This document shows, in pieces, positions 22,038 through 31,188 of a DNA stretch of 64,000 bases. The notes below the pieces were generated by a model. The model saw only the letters and a list, made by a program, of their open reading frames with translations, searched no databases and was not told where the DNA came from. The position numbers and the translations under genes are program-made. Each line of letters starts with the position of its first letter. The stretch's first letter is position 1. Source of the stretch: Lunatimonas sp. (GTDB lineage: Bacteria; Bacteroidota; Bacteroidia; Cytophagales; Cyclobacteriaceae); NCBI RefSeq assembly GCF_020832325.1, contig NZ_JAFIEU010000003.1, positions 1 to 64,000 on the forward strand. Direction: 5' to 3'.

Positions 22038-24509
22038 TCAGTCGGTTTCCGTTACCATGGTCATAAATTCTTCCTCAGATACCAATTTGATACCCAGCTT
22101 GACCGCCTTCTCTTTTTTGCTGGGTCCCATATCTTCGCCTTCAATGATAAAGTCCAGAGCTTTGGAAACCGACTTCACATAGATTCCTCCATGGGATTGC
22201 ACGAAGTCAATGATTTCATCCCGTTTGAAGTGGTTTAGTTTTCCAGACGCCAATATTTTTTTACCGGCTAACTTTGCGCTTACTAATATAGGCTGTTCTC
22301 TTACGGATTCAAATTTCAATCCGTGACTTTTTAATCGGTCTATGATTTCGCGGTTTCCCTTGTCTTGAAAGTAGTCCTTGAGGCTCCTCACCAACGTTTC
22401 TCCGACCCCGTTGATTTCCAGTAGTTCTTCTTCCGAGGCTGCTTCCAGTTTTTCGATTGTAGGAAAATGTTCCGCAAGGAGAATGGCGGTGTTTTCACCG
22501 ATATTTCTGATACCTAGGGCAAACAGGACCTTCTCGTAGGGCTGTTCTTTGCTGTTTTTGATTCCGTCTAGTATATTGGATATCACACCGTCTTGGAAGG
22601 TATTGCCTTTGAGTTTTTTGATCCGCTCCAAGTAGTCGGGATGGAGGATTTCCTGGTAGGGCTGTAGGATATCGTGAACGGAGTTTTTCTGTCTACAGCG
22701 CTGTTCCAGCGCATCGTCTACCTCGGCAGGAAGATTGCCCAAAGCACGAAGCACGGCATAGACGGGGAGAAAATCCTCGATCCAGTCAAATGCCTTTGCT
22801 TCCAGTTCCTTGGTAAGCCGGCTTAGCACGTGGATGTTTTCTGTGACTTTTTTTCCATTTTTTCGTAGGTGCTGTTCGTAAAGAGCCAGTTTGCCGGCCG
22901 TATCGGTCTCTTCGGTGGCTTGCAGAAAGCTTTCTATGTTAGAGAGGGACAATCCTTCCGTAATGGCGTATAACGCTTTGTTCAATGCGATATACAAAAA
23001 GCCTTCGCTATCCTTGGTGTATTGATCTTCGGAGACCTCTAGCCCTAGTAATTGCTGTTTTTTTTCAGGTAGGTCATAGAGGTCAGCCGGATTAGCTACG
23101 TACCCCTGATTGATCAGCGCACGTAACCGCTCGGTACCTAGTGAATCCAAGTCCATGGCCCGCTTGGATACAAAATGCTCGATTCTGCCCAATACTTGGG
23201 GAGGGCAGGTCGCTGCATTGGGGCAAAAATGCTTAGCTTCTCCTTCTTTCCGGATCAATTCGCTGCCACATTCCGGGCAATGGGTAAGGTACCGAACTGG
23301 CTTGGCCGATTCTTTTCTGGATTCCACAGCTACCCGGGTGATTTTTGGGATGATCTCGCCGCCTTTTTCGACCCAGACCTGATCCCCTTCATGCAGATCC
23401 AAGCGGAGGATTTCATTGGCATTGTGCAGGGATGCTCGTTTCACGGTAGTACCGGCTAGGGGTACCGGCGCTAGGTTGGCTACCGGAGTGATCGCACCGG
23501 TACGGCCCACTTGATAAGTTATGGAGAGTAGGGTAGACTGGGCTGCTTCTGCTTGGTACTTGAAAGCAATTGCCCAGCGGGGGATTTTGGCTGTAAAGCC
23601 CAATTCTTCCCGCTGACCGTAGTCGTTTACTTTTAGCACCACACCATCGGTGTCTACCGGGAGGGAGTGGCGTTTTTCCTTCCATTGTTCGATGTAGGCA
23701 AAAACGGCATCGATATCGGTACAGTTTTGAAAGGTGGGTGATACATTGAACCCCCACTCTATGAGCAGTTCCATGGCCCGATCGTGGGCGTCAACTTCTA
23801 GGTTGTCGCCGAGTAGCTGGTACAGGTAGCAGTTGAGCCTTCGTTTGGCCACGATCGAAGAATCCTGCATTTTGAGAGTCCCAGAGGCGGCATTTCGGGG
23901 GTTAGCCAGCAGTGCTTCGCCGTTGGCCTCCCTTTCAGCGTTTATTTTTTCAAATTCCTTTCTGGGCAGGAAGATTTCTCCACGTACCTCAAACCGATCG
24001 GGCAGATTTACCCCTTTGACGGTAAGCGGGATGTTTCGGATGGTCTTGACGTTTTCAGTCACCACGTCCCCGCGGTATCCATCGCCTCGGGTCACGGCAC
24101 GGATGAGTTTGCCCCCTTCGTATACCAAACTGATCGCCACACCGTCAAATTTCAACTCGCAAAAATACTGGTAATCCCGGTGACCAAGCCCCTTTGCCAC
24201 ACGTTCATCAAAGGCACGGAGTTCCTCTTCCGAATAGGTATTGCCAAGGGATAGCATCCTCACGGTGTGTTCAGCTGTTTCAAACTGCTTGGTGATGGTA
24301 CCGCCTACCCGTTGGCTGGGACTGTCCTCCTGCAAAAATTCGGGATAGGCTTGCTCCAAGCGGATGAGTTCCTCCATCAACTGATCAAACTCAAAATCCG
24401 AAACCTCGCTGGTATCCTGTTGGTAATACAGGTGGTTGTAGTAATTTAGTTTTTCGGACAGCTCATCGATCCGGTGTTTGGCCTCCTGGTTGGAATGCTT
24501 CTCTGTCAT
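22038..24509 (-). CDS. ligA: NAD-dependent DNA ligase LigA with a ~150-residue insertion
   Basis: An 823-aa ligase; the usual length is about 670. In order: Ia domain with the YYNHLYYQQD motif (residues 23-32), adenylation domain with the nucleophile Lys120 in CELKFDG, OB fold, a four-Cys zinc finger (CPECG...CPNAATCP), HhH region with FALGIRNIGENTA and INGVGETL, and a C-terminal BRCT domain (about 745-823). Between the end of the zinc-finger/first HhH segment (PADLYDLPEKKQQLLGLE, near 485) and GVISNILDGIKNSKEQP (near 640) lies an extra ~150 residues of helical, charged sequence absent from typical LigA. The insertion is in frame and all catalytic motifs are present, so the enzyme is probably active. 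It seals nicks in replication and repair. Confidence 0.95.
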   Translation of the reverse strand: MTEKHSNQEAKHRIDELSEKLNYYNHLYYQQDTSEVSDFEFDQLMEELIRLEQAYPEFLQEDSPSQRVGGTITKQFETAEHTVRMLSLGNTYSEEELRAFDERVAKGLGHRDYQYFCELKFDGVAISLVYEGGKLIRAVTRGDGYRGDVVTENVKTIRNIPLTVKGVNLPDRFEVRGEIFLPRKEFEKINAEREANGEALLANPRNAASGTLKMQDSSIVAKRRLNCYLYQLLGDNLEVDAHDRAMELLIEWGFNVSPTFQNCTDIDAVFAYIEQWKEKRHSLPVDTDGVVLKVNDYGQREELGFTAKIPRWAIAFKYQAEAAQSTLLSITYQVGRTGAITPVANLAPVPLAGTTVKRASLHNANEILRLDLHEGDQVWVEKGGEIIPKITRVAVESRKESAKPVRYLTHCPECGSELIRKEGEAKHFCPNAATCPPQVLGRIEHFVSKRAMDLDSLGTERLRALINQGYVANPADLYDLPEKKQQLLGLEVSEDQYTKDSEGFLYIALNKALYAITEGLSLSNIESFLQATEETDTAGKLALYEQHLRKNGKKVTENIHVLSRLTKELEAKAFDWIEDFLPVYAVLRALGNLPAEVDDALEQRCRQKNSVHDILQPYQEILHPDYLERIKKLKGNTFQDGVISNILDGIKNSKEQPYEKVLFALGIRNIGENTAILLAEHFPTIEKLEAASEEELLEINGVGETLVRSLKDYFQDKGNREIIDRLKSHGLKFESVREQPILVSAKLAGKKILASGKLNHFKRDEIIDFVQSHGGIYVKSVSKALDFIIEGEDMGPSKKEKAVKLGIKLVSEEEFMTMVTETD

Positions 24510-24559
24510 GGCACGTGTTTTTGATGGGTACCCCGCGTTTTCAATTCGCCTGCAATGGC

Positions 24560-24757
24560 CTACTCTTCCTCAAAGGCTTTTGAAATGGTTTCCTCGGTAT
24601 CTTTCAGCTTTTGTTTGCAGTTCTTTACAAGTGTGCTTGCTTCTTTGACCATGGCGGCAAGCTCATCTATCCCGCGGTCGTCCTGCTCTAACTGGAAGAT
24701 GATTTCCTCTATCCGCTTCATCGCTTGGTCGTAGCTAAAGGGCTCCTGATTTTCCAT
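24560..24757 (-). CDS. xseB: Exodeoxyribonuclease VII small subunit
   Basis: A 65-aa helical protein with the XseB pattern: FSYDQAMKRIEEIIFQLEQDDRGIDEL, then a second helix KNCKQKLKDTEETISKAFEEE. It binds the large subunit to form the exonuclease that cuts single-stranded DNA to oligonucleotides. Its start overlaps the end of xseA by 23 bp, indicating translational coupling. Confidence 0.9.
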   Translation of the reverse strand: MENQEPFSYDQAMKRIEEIIFQLEQDDRGIDELAAMVKEASTLVKNCKQKLKDTEETISKAFEEE

Positions 24758-26063
24758 GGGTTTCTATTTCGTTGATGATGGATTTGATACGTTTGGTCAG
24801 GGAGATGGTCGTGATTTCTTCGCCGACCTGTAGGTTTTGCGATTGAATCGGTTTTCCGTTCTTTTCCGTACGGGTGTATCCTTTGGCCAACAGGGTGTTG
24901 GGGTCCAGACGGAGCAGGTGCTTCTCGGAGTGATTCAGTAGCAGCCTCGCTTTTTCCAAGCGGCGTTCCGTTAGTTTCCGTACTTCCTTACCGAAGATCT
25001 GAACAGATACATGCTGAAGTTTCAGACGGTGCTTGGCATGGTTGCTAATCCGGCTGCTGATCCGGTTTTGGATTTCCCTCTGAAGTTGGATGCGATTGGC
25101 TGCTGTAAGGCGCAAACGGTGATCGAAATCCCTTAGCGCTCGTTCTTCTTGCTGGACGGAGTTTAGGCAACCCCGTTCCAATCGGGTCAGGCAAAGGTTT
25201 AGGTTTTCCTCAAATGCTTTGAATCCGGCTAGAATAAAGGAGGCAACCGCGGTGGGTGTTTTTAGTTTGGTATGGGCTACCAGGTCTGCCACGCACTCAT
25301 CCCGCTCGTGACCGATACCGGTTACCACGGGTAGCGCAGATTCAGCGATGGCCTTTGCCAGGAGATAGTCGTCAAAGCTATCCATGTCGGTTTGGGCACC
25401 GCCTCCTCGGATGATAACCACCAAGTCAAACGGGTGCATGGATATACGCTCTTCAATTTGCCGGAGGGCAGCCATGATAGAGGAAGGTGTGTCTTTTCCC
25501 TGCATGGTAGCTTGGAAAAGGGTATAGTGGACTCGGTACCTTTCGGGGTTGCTTTCCAGTTGATTGACAAAATCACCGTAACCGGCAGCCGTTTGCGAGC
25601 TGATCACAGCTACCCGCTGGGGGACGGTCGGCAGCTCAAACTGTTTGTTGAGGTTTATCAGCCCCTCTTTTGTCAGCCTATCGATTACTTCTTGCCTGCG
25701 CTTGGCACGCTCGCCGATCGTATAGGTGGGATCTACATCCTTAACGGTCAGGCTCAAGCCGTACAGTTTGTGAAACTGTACATTGACCAATGCCAGGATT
25801 TTCATGCCACTGCGGAGTTTTTCGCCGGTCTGATCTTCAAATCGTTTGCGTATACCTTGATAGGTATAAGACCAGATATTCGCCCTTAATTTGGCAACTA
25901 GCTGATCCTGTTCTTTTTCTACCAAATCCAGGTAGACATGTCCTCGAACTGAATCCCGAAATTCTCCGATTTCAGCCGTAACCCAATAGGATGGATCCAA
26001 ATGTACATCCAGAGTAGACTTAATGATGGCGTTAAGTTTCTGTAGGGAGATGGCCGGTTGCAT
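24735..26063 (-). CDS. xseA: Exodeoxyribonuclease VII large subunit
   Basis: A 442-aa protein with an N-terminal OB fold (about 1-100, including YWVTAEIGEFRDSVRGHVYLDL). The catalytic domain has VAVISSQTAAGYGDF, the VIIRGGGAQTDMDSFDD block, and GIGHERDECVADLVAH followed by KTPTAVASF. A coiled-coil arm and the C-terminal GYTRTEKNGKPI segment follow. It is the catalytic subunit in DNA repair and recombination intermediates. It heads the xseA-xseB-ligA run. Confidence 0.95.
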   Translation of the reverse strand: MQPAISLQKLNAIIKSTLDVHLDPSYWVTAEIGEFRDSVRGHVYLDLVEKEQDQLVAKLRANIWSYTYQGIRKRFEDQTGEKLRSGMKILALVNVQFHKLYGLSLTVKDVDPTYTIGERAKRRQEVIDRLTKEGLINLNKQFELPTVPQRVAVISSQTAAGYGDFVNQLESNPERYRVHYTLFQATMQGKDTPSSIMAALRQIEERISMHPFDLVVIIRGGGAQTDMDSFDDYLLAKAIAESALPVVTGIGHERDECVADLVAHTKLKTPTAVASFILAGFKAFEENLNLCLTRLERGCLNSVQQEERALRDFDHRLRLTAANRIQLQREIQNRISSRISNHAKHRLKLQHVSVQIFGKEVRKLTERRLEKARLLLNHSEKHLLRLDPNTLLAKGYTRTEKNGKPIQSQNLQVGEEITTISLTKRIKSIINEIETHGKSGAL

Positions 26064-26137
26064 ACGGCAAAGTAATAAAAAATGGAGGAGAGAAGAGGCA
26101 ACTTTTCGATAAAAATACGGCCATTGGGCCTAAACGG

Positions 26138-26164
26138 AAAAAACCGGGTGTACACACCGGTTTT
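26138..26164 (-). terminator. Terminator after the Spy-like gene
   Basis: On the minus strand, AAAACCGGTGT and ACACCCGGTTTT pair with one bulged C around GT, followed by further T residues. It separates the sigma/anti-sigma/Spy-like operon from xseA. Confidence 0.7.
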
Positions 26165-26170
26165 AGGATT

Positions 26171-26623
26171 TTAGTTTTGACGTCCGCCCCGACGTTGTTG
26201 CATTTGGTACAGCTGCCGAGTAAAGTCCCGGTTGGCAATGCTGAGCTTAAAGGCCTGGGATGGGCTGATCGCCGAGGTGACTTCCTCCATAAAGGACTTT
26301 TCCAGCTTCAGCATATCTTCCTGAACCTTAAATCGCTCTGCCATCAGTTCGCTCGCTTTCGCATCGGAGAGGCTTCCTTCTTCTGCGGATTTGTTGATTT
26401 CGTGATTTTTCTTCATCATGGCCATACGTTTGTCGTTGTACTGATTGTACAAGGGCCAGAACTTTTCAGCTTGGTCCGGCGTCAAGCTCAGCCGGTTGGT
26501 GATAAAAGCCACTCTCGCAGCCTCTAACTTTTCTCGGTCAGCTCCCCGTTCGTTGCGTTGTGCCATGACGGGAACAGTCATCAAGGCAATGAAGCTCAAT
26601 AGGATGATTTTTTTAACTAGCAT
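26171..26623 (-). CDS. Periplasmic Spy/CpxP-like protein
   Basis: A 150-aa exported helical protein with signal peptide MLVKKIILLSFIALMTVPVMAQ. The block LSLTPDQAEKFWPLYNQYNDKR matches the LTPxQ repeats of Spy/CpxP-type proteins, followed by a charged middle and an Arg-rich tail QQRRGGRQN. Homologues act as periplasmic chaperones or sensors. It starts 3 bp after the stop of the putative anti-sigma gene and is the third gene of that operon, so it may be an effector or modulator of the envelope stress response. Confidence 0.75.
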   Translation of the reverse strand: MLVKKIILLSFIALMTVPVMAQRNERGADREKLEAARVAFITNRLSLTPDQAEKFWPLYNQYNDKRMAMMKKNHEINKSAEEGSLSDAKASELMAERFKVQEDMLKLEKSFMEEVTSAISPSQAFKLSIANRDFTRQLYQMQQRRGGRQN

Positions 26624-26626
26624 GCA

Positions 26627-27004
26627 TCAGTAAATTTCGTTGTCAAATAATTCTTCTTCCTCACTTAGGTCCATCAGTCCCCATTCTTCTGCGAGTAGGA
26701 GATCCAGCAATTCGTTTGGATTGTCGCTCAGAGACAGGATATCGTCTTCATTCCAGTAACCTGCCTGAATATACAGCTCCATGGTCTCATCTAAACTACT
26801 TTGGAAGTTCGGGTCTTCACCGGTCGTGGGGTTGAAAACAGCCAAAATCAAGCCAACCAGTAAGATGGCAGCAGCAGATAAGCCAGTGAGCCAGATTTGC
26901 TTGGTCTTCTCCGTCTTGTACCTACTCAGCGTTGCTTGGGGCAGGTTTTCGAAATACCCCTCCGGCGTGCGGAAGATGTCTTTTTTTGGGATGTTTTGCA
27001 TCAT
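26627..27004 (-). CDS. Single-pass membrane protein, probable anti-sigma partner
   Basis: A 125-aa protein with a cytoplasmic N-terminus (MMQNIPKKDIFRTPEGYFENLPQ), one transmembrane helix (IWLTGLSAAAILLVGLILAVF) and an acidic outer tail. The 'F-x-x-P-x-G-Y-F-x-x-L-P' start is common in short Bacteroidota genes downstream of ECF sigma factors. No zinc-binding anti-sigma motif (HxxxCxxC) is present. The anti-sigma role is inferred from position. Confidence 0.6.
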   Translation of the reverse strand: MMQNIPKKDIFRTPEGYFENLPQATLSRYKTEKTKQIWLTGLSAAAILLVGLILAVFNPTTGEDPNFQSSLDETMELYIQAGYWNEDDILSLSDNPNELLDLLLAEEWGLMDLSEEEELFDNEIY

Positions 27005-27036
27005 ACGTTTGTTAGACCGATAAATTGACTAAAGGT

Positions 27037-27585
27037 TTATTCGACCTTCAAATGTTGTTCAATTTTTTTTGCGGCATGGTGGTAACTGGCTTTCAGCGCA
27101 CCCACCGATGTGTCGGTGATTTTGCTGATTTCTTCGTAGCTTACGTCTTCGTAGTACCGAAGGTTAAATATCAACCGTTGTTTTTCCGGTAAGGCAAGGA
27201 TGGCTTTTTGCAGGATACGCTGAATTTCATCTCCATCTATGAGTGGGGAGGATTCCAAGTAGTTTTCCATCACTTCGTGATGATCTTCAATGGGAAAAAA
27301 GAAGCGCTTTTTCTTTTTCTCCAGAAAGTTTAGGCTTTCATTTACCGCTATGCGGTAAATCCAGGTGAACAGCGTCGACTTGCCGCTAAACTTATCAATA
27401 TTTTTAAATGCCTTGATGAACGTGTTTTGTGCCACATCGTCAGCATCCTCATGGATCACCAGCATTTTTCGCGTCAATCCATATACCCGCTTTTGAAAGG
27501 CTTCCATCAAATGCTGAAAACCCTTGTCCCTGGTTTTGGGATTTTTGATCAACGCCAAAATTTCATCATCACTTTTAGGCACCAT
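27037..27585 (-). CDS. ECF-type RNA polymerase sigma factor
   Basis: A 182-aa sigma factor with region 2 (EDADDVAQNTFIKAFKNIDKFSGKSTLFTWIYRIAVN) and region 4 (LPEKQRLIFNLRYYEDVSYEEISKITDTSVGALKASYHHAAKKIE). It lacks regions 1 and 3, as ECF factors do. It heads an operon with the membrane protein and the Spy-like gene, so an envelope stress response is the likely regulon. Confidence 0.92.
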   Translation of the reverse strand: MVPKSDDEILALIKNPKTRDKGFQHLMEAFQKRVYGLTRKMLVIHEDADDVAQNTFIKAFKNIDKFSGKSTLFTWIYRIAVNESLNFLEKKKKRFFFPIEDHHEVMENYLESSPLIDGDEIQRILQKAILALPEKQRLIFNLRYYEDVSYEEISKITDTSVGALKASYHHAAKKIEQHLKVE

Positions 27586-27675
27586 GTGGAGGTTAGACTG
27601 GTTATAGGGGCAAAGGTTTAATCGGTTGAGACAGCTAACTGATCGGCTGAAACGAAACTGGCTTCACATACCCAA

Positions 27676-28599
27676 TCAAACGGTGTTCCCACGGAGAAAT
27701 TCTTCCACCGACATCCTGCGCTTTCCTTCTGCCTGTAGGGAAAGGATGGCCAATGCACCCTGGCCGGTTTGAAAATGCAGGTAGCTTTTATTGTCAGAAA
27801 CGTAGGATCCGGGTTCCAGTCCTTCCAAAGGTTCATCGAGGGGTTTTGAAGCAAAGATTTTACAGGACTTACCATTTAATAGGGTCCAGGCGGCAGGGTA
27901 TGGGGAAAGTCCTCGAATCAGGTTGTGGATGTCTATAGAAGATTTGCTCCAGTCTATTTGGCAGGTTTCTTTGAATAACTTGGGCGCATGATTAACCGGT
28001 GAGGAATCGTCCTGAGGTTGGGGAGTTACCGTTCCTTCCGCAATATCCCGGACGGTCTGTACTACCAGTTTGGCTCCTCGGTGCATAAGGCGCTCGTAGA
28101 GTGTTCCGGCGTTGTCTTCTTCGTATATGGGCTCCCGCTCCTGACGGATGATGTTGCCGGTATCGATTTCGTGTTGGAGAAAGAACGTGGTGATGCCCGT
28201 TTCTTTTTCTCCGTTGATGATGGCCCAGTTGATGGGAGCAGCACCCCGGTAGTTGGGTAGTAGGGATGCATGTAGGTTAAAGGTTCCCATCGGCGGCATG
28301 CTCCATACGGACTCCGGGAGCATGCGAAAGGCCACGACCACCTGCAAGTCAGCCCGAAATTCCCGGAGTGTTTCCTGAAACTCCGGGGATTTTAGGTTGG
28401 TGGGCTGTAGGATGGGGATTCCGTGTTTTTGGGCACAATCTTTTACAGGAGATGAACCCAGTTTTTTTCCACGTCCCTGGGGTTTATCCGGCGCGGTGAT
28501 TACGGCAACCACATTCCATCCTTCTTGGATAAGTAGTTCCAGTGCGGGAACGGCAAACTCTGGCGTTCCCATGTACACAATGCGGAGGTCTTTCGGCAT
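27676..28599 (-). CDS. fmt: Methionyl-tRNA formyltransferase
   Basis: A 307-aa enzyme that formylates initiator Met-tRNA. The N-terminal catalytic domain has RIVYMGTPEFAVP, the folate-binding and active-site block FNLHASLLPNYRGAAPINWAI, and GITTFFLQHEIDTGNI. The C-terminal OB-like domain binds tRNA. Normal length. It follows namZ by 3 bp and may be co-transcribed with it. Confidence 0.95.
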   Translation of the reverse strand: MPKDLRIVYMGTPEFAVPALELLIQEGWNVVAVITAPDKPQGRGKKLGSSPVKDCAQKHGIPILQPTNLKSPEFQETLREFRADLQVVVAFRMLPESVWSMPPMGTFNLHASLLPNYRGAAPINWAIINGEKETGITTFFLQHEIDTGNIIRQEREPIYEEDNAGTLYERLMHRGAKLVVQTVRDIAEGTVTPQPQDDSSPVNHAPKLFKETCQIDWSKSSIDIHNLIRGLSPYPAAWTLLNGKSCKIFASKPLDEPLEGLEPGSYVSDNKSYLHFQTGQGALAILSLQAEGKRRMSVEEFLRGNTV

Positions 28600-28602
28600 G
28601 GT

Positions 28603-29817
28603 TTAGGGGTAAATCAAGTACTTTTGGCGGGTGGCCTGGTAGCTAGCAAGCCCTGCTTGCCATGATTTTTTGATTTCTGCTTCGGTCTTTCCAGCTAAAA
28701 TATCCTTTCTAAGCTGGTCTGTTCCGGCCAGTTTATCGAAAAAGCTAGTGAAAAACTTTTCTTTTTTCCCCGATTTGCCATAGGCGTCCAAGAGGTGTTT
28801 TAGGGTAAATCGATGGGTAAGGGGTTCGTTTCGTAGGTCCTTGCCATAGCATAGCTTGTCCTGTTGGGGTGGGTTTTTGGACATACCAGGGATGCTTACC
28901 GGGGTAAAGGTGAACTCCCCAAACGAGGGGTCCGGGTAGCCGTACACCTGAAAGGGGTAGTGGGTTCCTCTTCCCAAGCTGACATCGGTGCCTTCGAAAA
29001 AGCACAAGGAGGGATACAATCGGATGGCTACGTCGTTGGGAAGGTTGGGAGAGGGTTTTACCGGCAAAGCGTAGGGCATGTGATGGTGCCAATTGGCTAC
29101 TTCGACCACGGTAAGGTTTGCTTTTACACCTTTTTCCAGCCAGCCTTCTCCGTTGATCATTTTTGCCAGCTCCCCCACGGTGAGACCATGCACAATGGGA
29201 ATGGGGTGCATCCCTACAAAGCTCGTGTAACCCGGTTGTAGAATAGGTCCATCTATGTAGTCCCCGTTTGGATTGGGTCGGTCCATCACCAAGAGGGGCT
29301 TTCCCTGCTCGGCACAGGCTTCCATCAGATAGTGCAGTGTACTGATGTAGGTATAAAATCGGATTCCCACATCCTGAATGTCAAATATCACGACATCCAC
29401 ATCGGACAGGGCTTCTTTCGAGGGCTTTTTCGATGCACCGTACAGAGATACCAAGGATAAACCGGTTTTTTTGTCGATTTCATTTTGTACAATTTCACCG
29501 GCATCCGCATCTCCCCGAAAGCCGTGTTCCGGAACAAATACTTTTTTTACGTTCACACCCTCCTGTAGCAGGAAGTCCACCAGGTGTTGGTTGTCCCGCG
29601 AGGTCAGCACGCTGGTCTGATTAACCGCCAAGGCCACCCTTTTTCCTGCTATCAGTGGAAGGTATGCCTCTGGTCGGTCGGCGGCAGGAAGAATCGTGGC
29701 ATCAGCTTGGACTGCTTCGGTTTTTTGTGATTCTGAGTCAGAAACACCCTTGCTTTGACAATGGGTGAGGTTACCGAACAAAATTGCCGCGAGAAGTATT
29801 ATCTTTAGGTGCTTCAT
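28603..29817 (-). CDS. Exo-beta-N-acetylmuramidase NamZ-like lipoprotein (DUF1343)
   Basis: Taken from the internal ATG at 29817 the protein is 404 aa and begins MKHLKIILLAAILFGNLTHC, a lipoprotein signal with the modified Cys at 20. The longer frame (start 29856) would overlap the divergent gene's start codon. The body matches DUF1343: RVALAVNQTSVL, KVFVPEHGFRG, DVVIFDIQDVGIRFYTYISTL, VMDRPNPNG and LYPSLCFFEGTDVSLGRGT. Members from Bacteroidota act as exo-N-acetylmuramidases in peptidoglycan recycling. It is probably anchored in the outer or inner membrane. Confidence 0.88.
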   Translation of the reverse strand: MKHLKIILLAAILFGNLTHCQSKGVSDSESQKTEAVQADATILPAADRPEAYLPLIAGKRVALAVNQTSVLTSRDNQHLVDFLLQEGVNVKKVFVPEHGFRGDADAGEIVQNEIDKKTGLSLVSLYGASKKPSKEALSDVDVVIFDIQDVGIRFYTYISTLHYLMEACAEQGKPLLVMDRPNPNGDYIDGPILQPGYTSFVGMHPIPIVHGLTVGELAKMINGEGWLEKGVKANLTVVEVANWHHHMPYALPVKPSPNLPNDVAIRLYPSLCFFEGTDVSLGRGTHYPFQVYGYPDPSFGEFTFTPVSIPGMSKNPPQQDKLCYGKDLRNEPLTHRFTLKHLLDAYGKSGKKEKFFTSFFDKLAGTDQLRKDILAGKTEAEIKKSWQAGLASYQATRQKYLIYP

Positions 29818-29855
29818 TGTAATTTGCGTTTCTTCTAACAAAATAAACGATCTCA

Positions 29856-31076
29856 TTGAACCTTTCCTACTTCATTGCTAAAAGAATTAGTTTTAAACGA
29901 ACCGGCGGATTTACCGGCACGATTCATCGAATAGCTGTCGCGAGTATAGCGATTGGCTTAGCGATTATGATCATTTCGTTTATGATCTTGGGAGGGTTTC
30001 AATCGGTGATTTCTGAGAAGGTCTTTTCGTTTACCGGACACTACCAGATACACCGCTTTGTGATGTCCAAATCATTGGAGGAATCGCCTACTAGCAAGGA
30101 TAGCTATTTTTTTACCGAGTACCCTAATCACGATTACATACGCCACGTGCAGAGTTACGCGACCAAGCCAGGTCTGCTAAAGGGTGACGAAGAGGTGGAG
30201 GGGGTTATTCTTAAAGGCGTTGGTCCAGATTTTGACACCCTGACCTTTTCGACTTCTTTGGTGAAAGGTCGGTTCATCCAGTTCCCGGAGGAGGGTGTGG
30301 CCTCCAACGAAATTATCCTGAGCACCAAGATAGCTAGGAAGCTTCTGTTGGATGTGGGGGAGCGGATCACGATGTATTTCGTACAGGATCCCCCGAGGTT
30401 CCGAAGGTTTGAGGTGGTGGGGTTGTACGAAACGTTTTTGGAGGATTTTGACGATAAGGTTATTTTAGGTGACATTCAAACGATACGTGTGCTGAATGAC
30501 TGGGAATCGGACGAGGTAGGAGGATTTGAGGTGTTTGTGGACAACAAAGCCCATATAGATCGGTATGCGATGCAGCTTTACGACCTAATGGATTATGACC
30601 TAAAACTGGTGAAGGCTACCGACAAGTACCTGCAGATCTTTGACTGGTTGGAGCTACTCAATAATAATGTCTATGTTTTTCTGGGGCTGATCCTGTTCGT
30701 CGCCGCTTTCAATATGGTATCCATCCTCTTTATTTTGATCATGGAGCGAACCCAAATGATTGGCATTCTCAAAGCGTTGGGGGCCAAGAATCATCAGATC
30801 CGAAGGATATTCGTTTGGAATGGCTTACGAATCATCGGACGGGGGATGTTGATCGGAAACCTGATCGGCTTCGGGTTTGGATATATTCAGGATAAGACCC
30901 GTTTAATCACCCTGGATCCGGAAAGTTATTACATGTCTTTTGTGCCGGTATTTTGGGATTGGCCGATGTTTTTGGGACTTAACCTGCTGATTTTGGTCAT
31001 TACCACCTCGGTACTCTTTATTCCTGCCATGATCATCGCCAATGTGAATCCCATAAAGTCCATACGGTTTGATTAA
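29856..31076 (+). CDS. FtsX/LolE-type ABC transporter permease
   Basis: A 406-aa membrane protein with one N-terminal helix (IAVASIAIGLAIMIISFMIL), a large periplasmic MacB-PCD-like domain (about 45-265) and three C-terminal helices of the FtsX fold (about 275-400), including LGAKNHQIRRIFVWNGL and the ending FIPAMIIANVNPIKSIRFD. It probably works with a separate LolD-like ATPase not encoded here. The start codon is TTG at 29856; the N-terminus NLSYFIAKRI matches the family well, which supports it. Confidence 0.85.
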   Translation: MNLSYFIAKRISFKRTGGFTGTIHRIAVASIAIGLAIMIISFMILGGFQSVISEKVFSFTGHYQIHRFVMSKSLEESPTSKDSYFFTEYPNHDYIRHVQSYATKPGLLKGDEEVEGVILKGVGPDFDTLTFSTSLVKGRFIQFPEEGVASNEIILSTKIARKLLLDVGERITMYFVQDPPRFRRFEVVGLYETFLEDFDDKVILGDIQTIRVLNDWESDEVGGFEVFVDNKAHIDRYAMQLYDLMDYDLKLVKATDKYLQIFDWLELLNNNVYVFLGLILFVAAFNMVSILFILIMERTQMIGILKALGAKNHQIRRIFVWNGLRIIGRGMLIGNLIGFGFGYIQDKTRLITLDPESYYMSFVPVFWDWPMFLGLNLLILVITTSVLFIPAMIIANVNPIKSIRFD

Positions 31077-31188
31077 GAGGAAGCCAACCATCGAGCGTCT
31101 CTAGGTAACTACGCCTGAAAGCTAAAGCCAAAAAACTAGTTAGTTTATCGTATTGGTTACTTGGATAAAGGCTTTGGGAGGCCGGATG

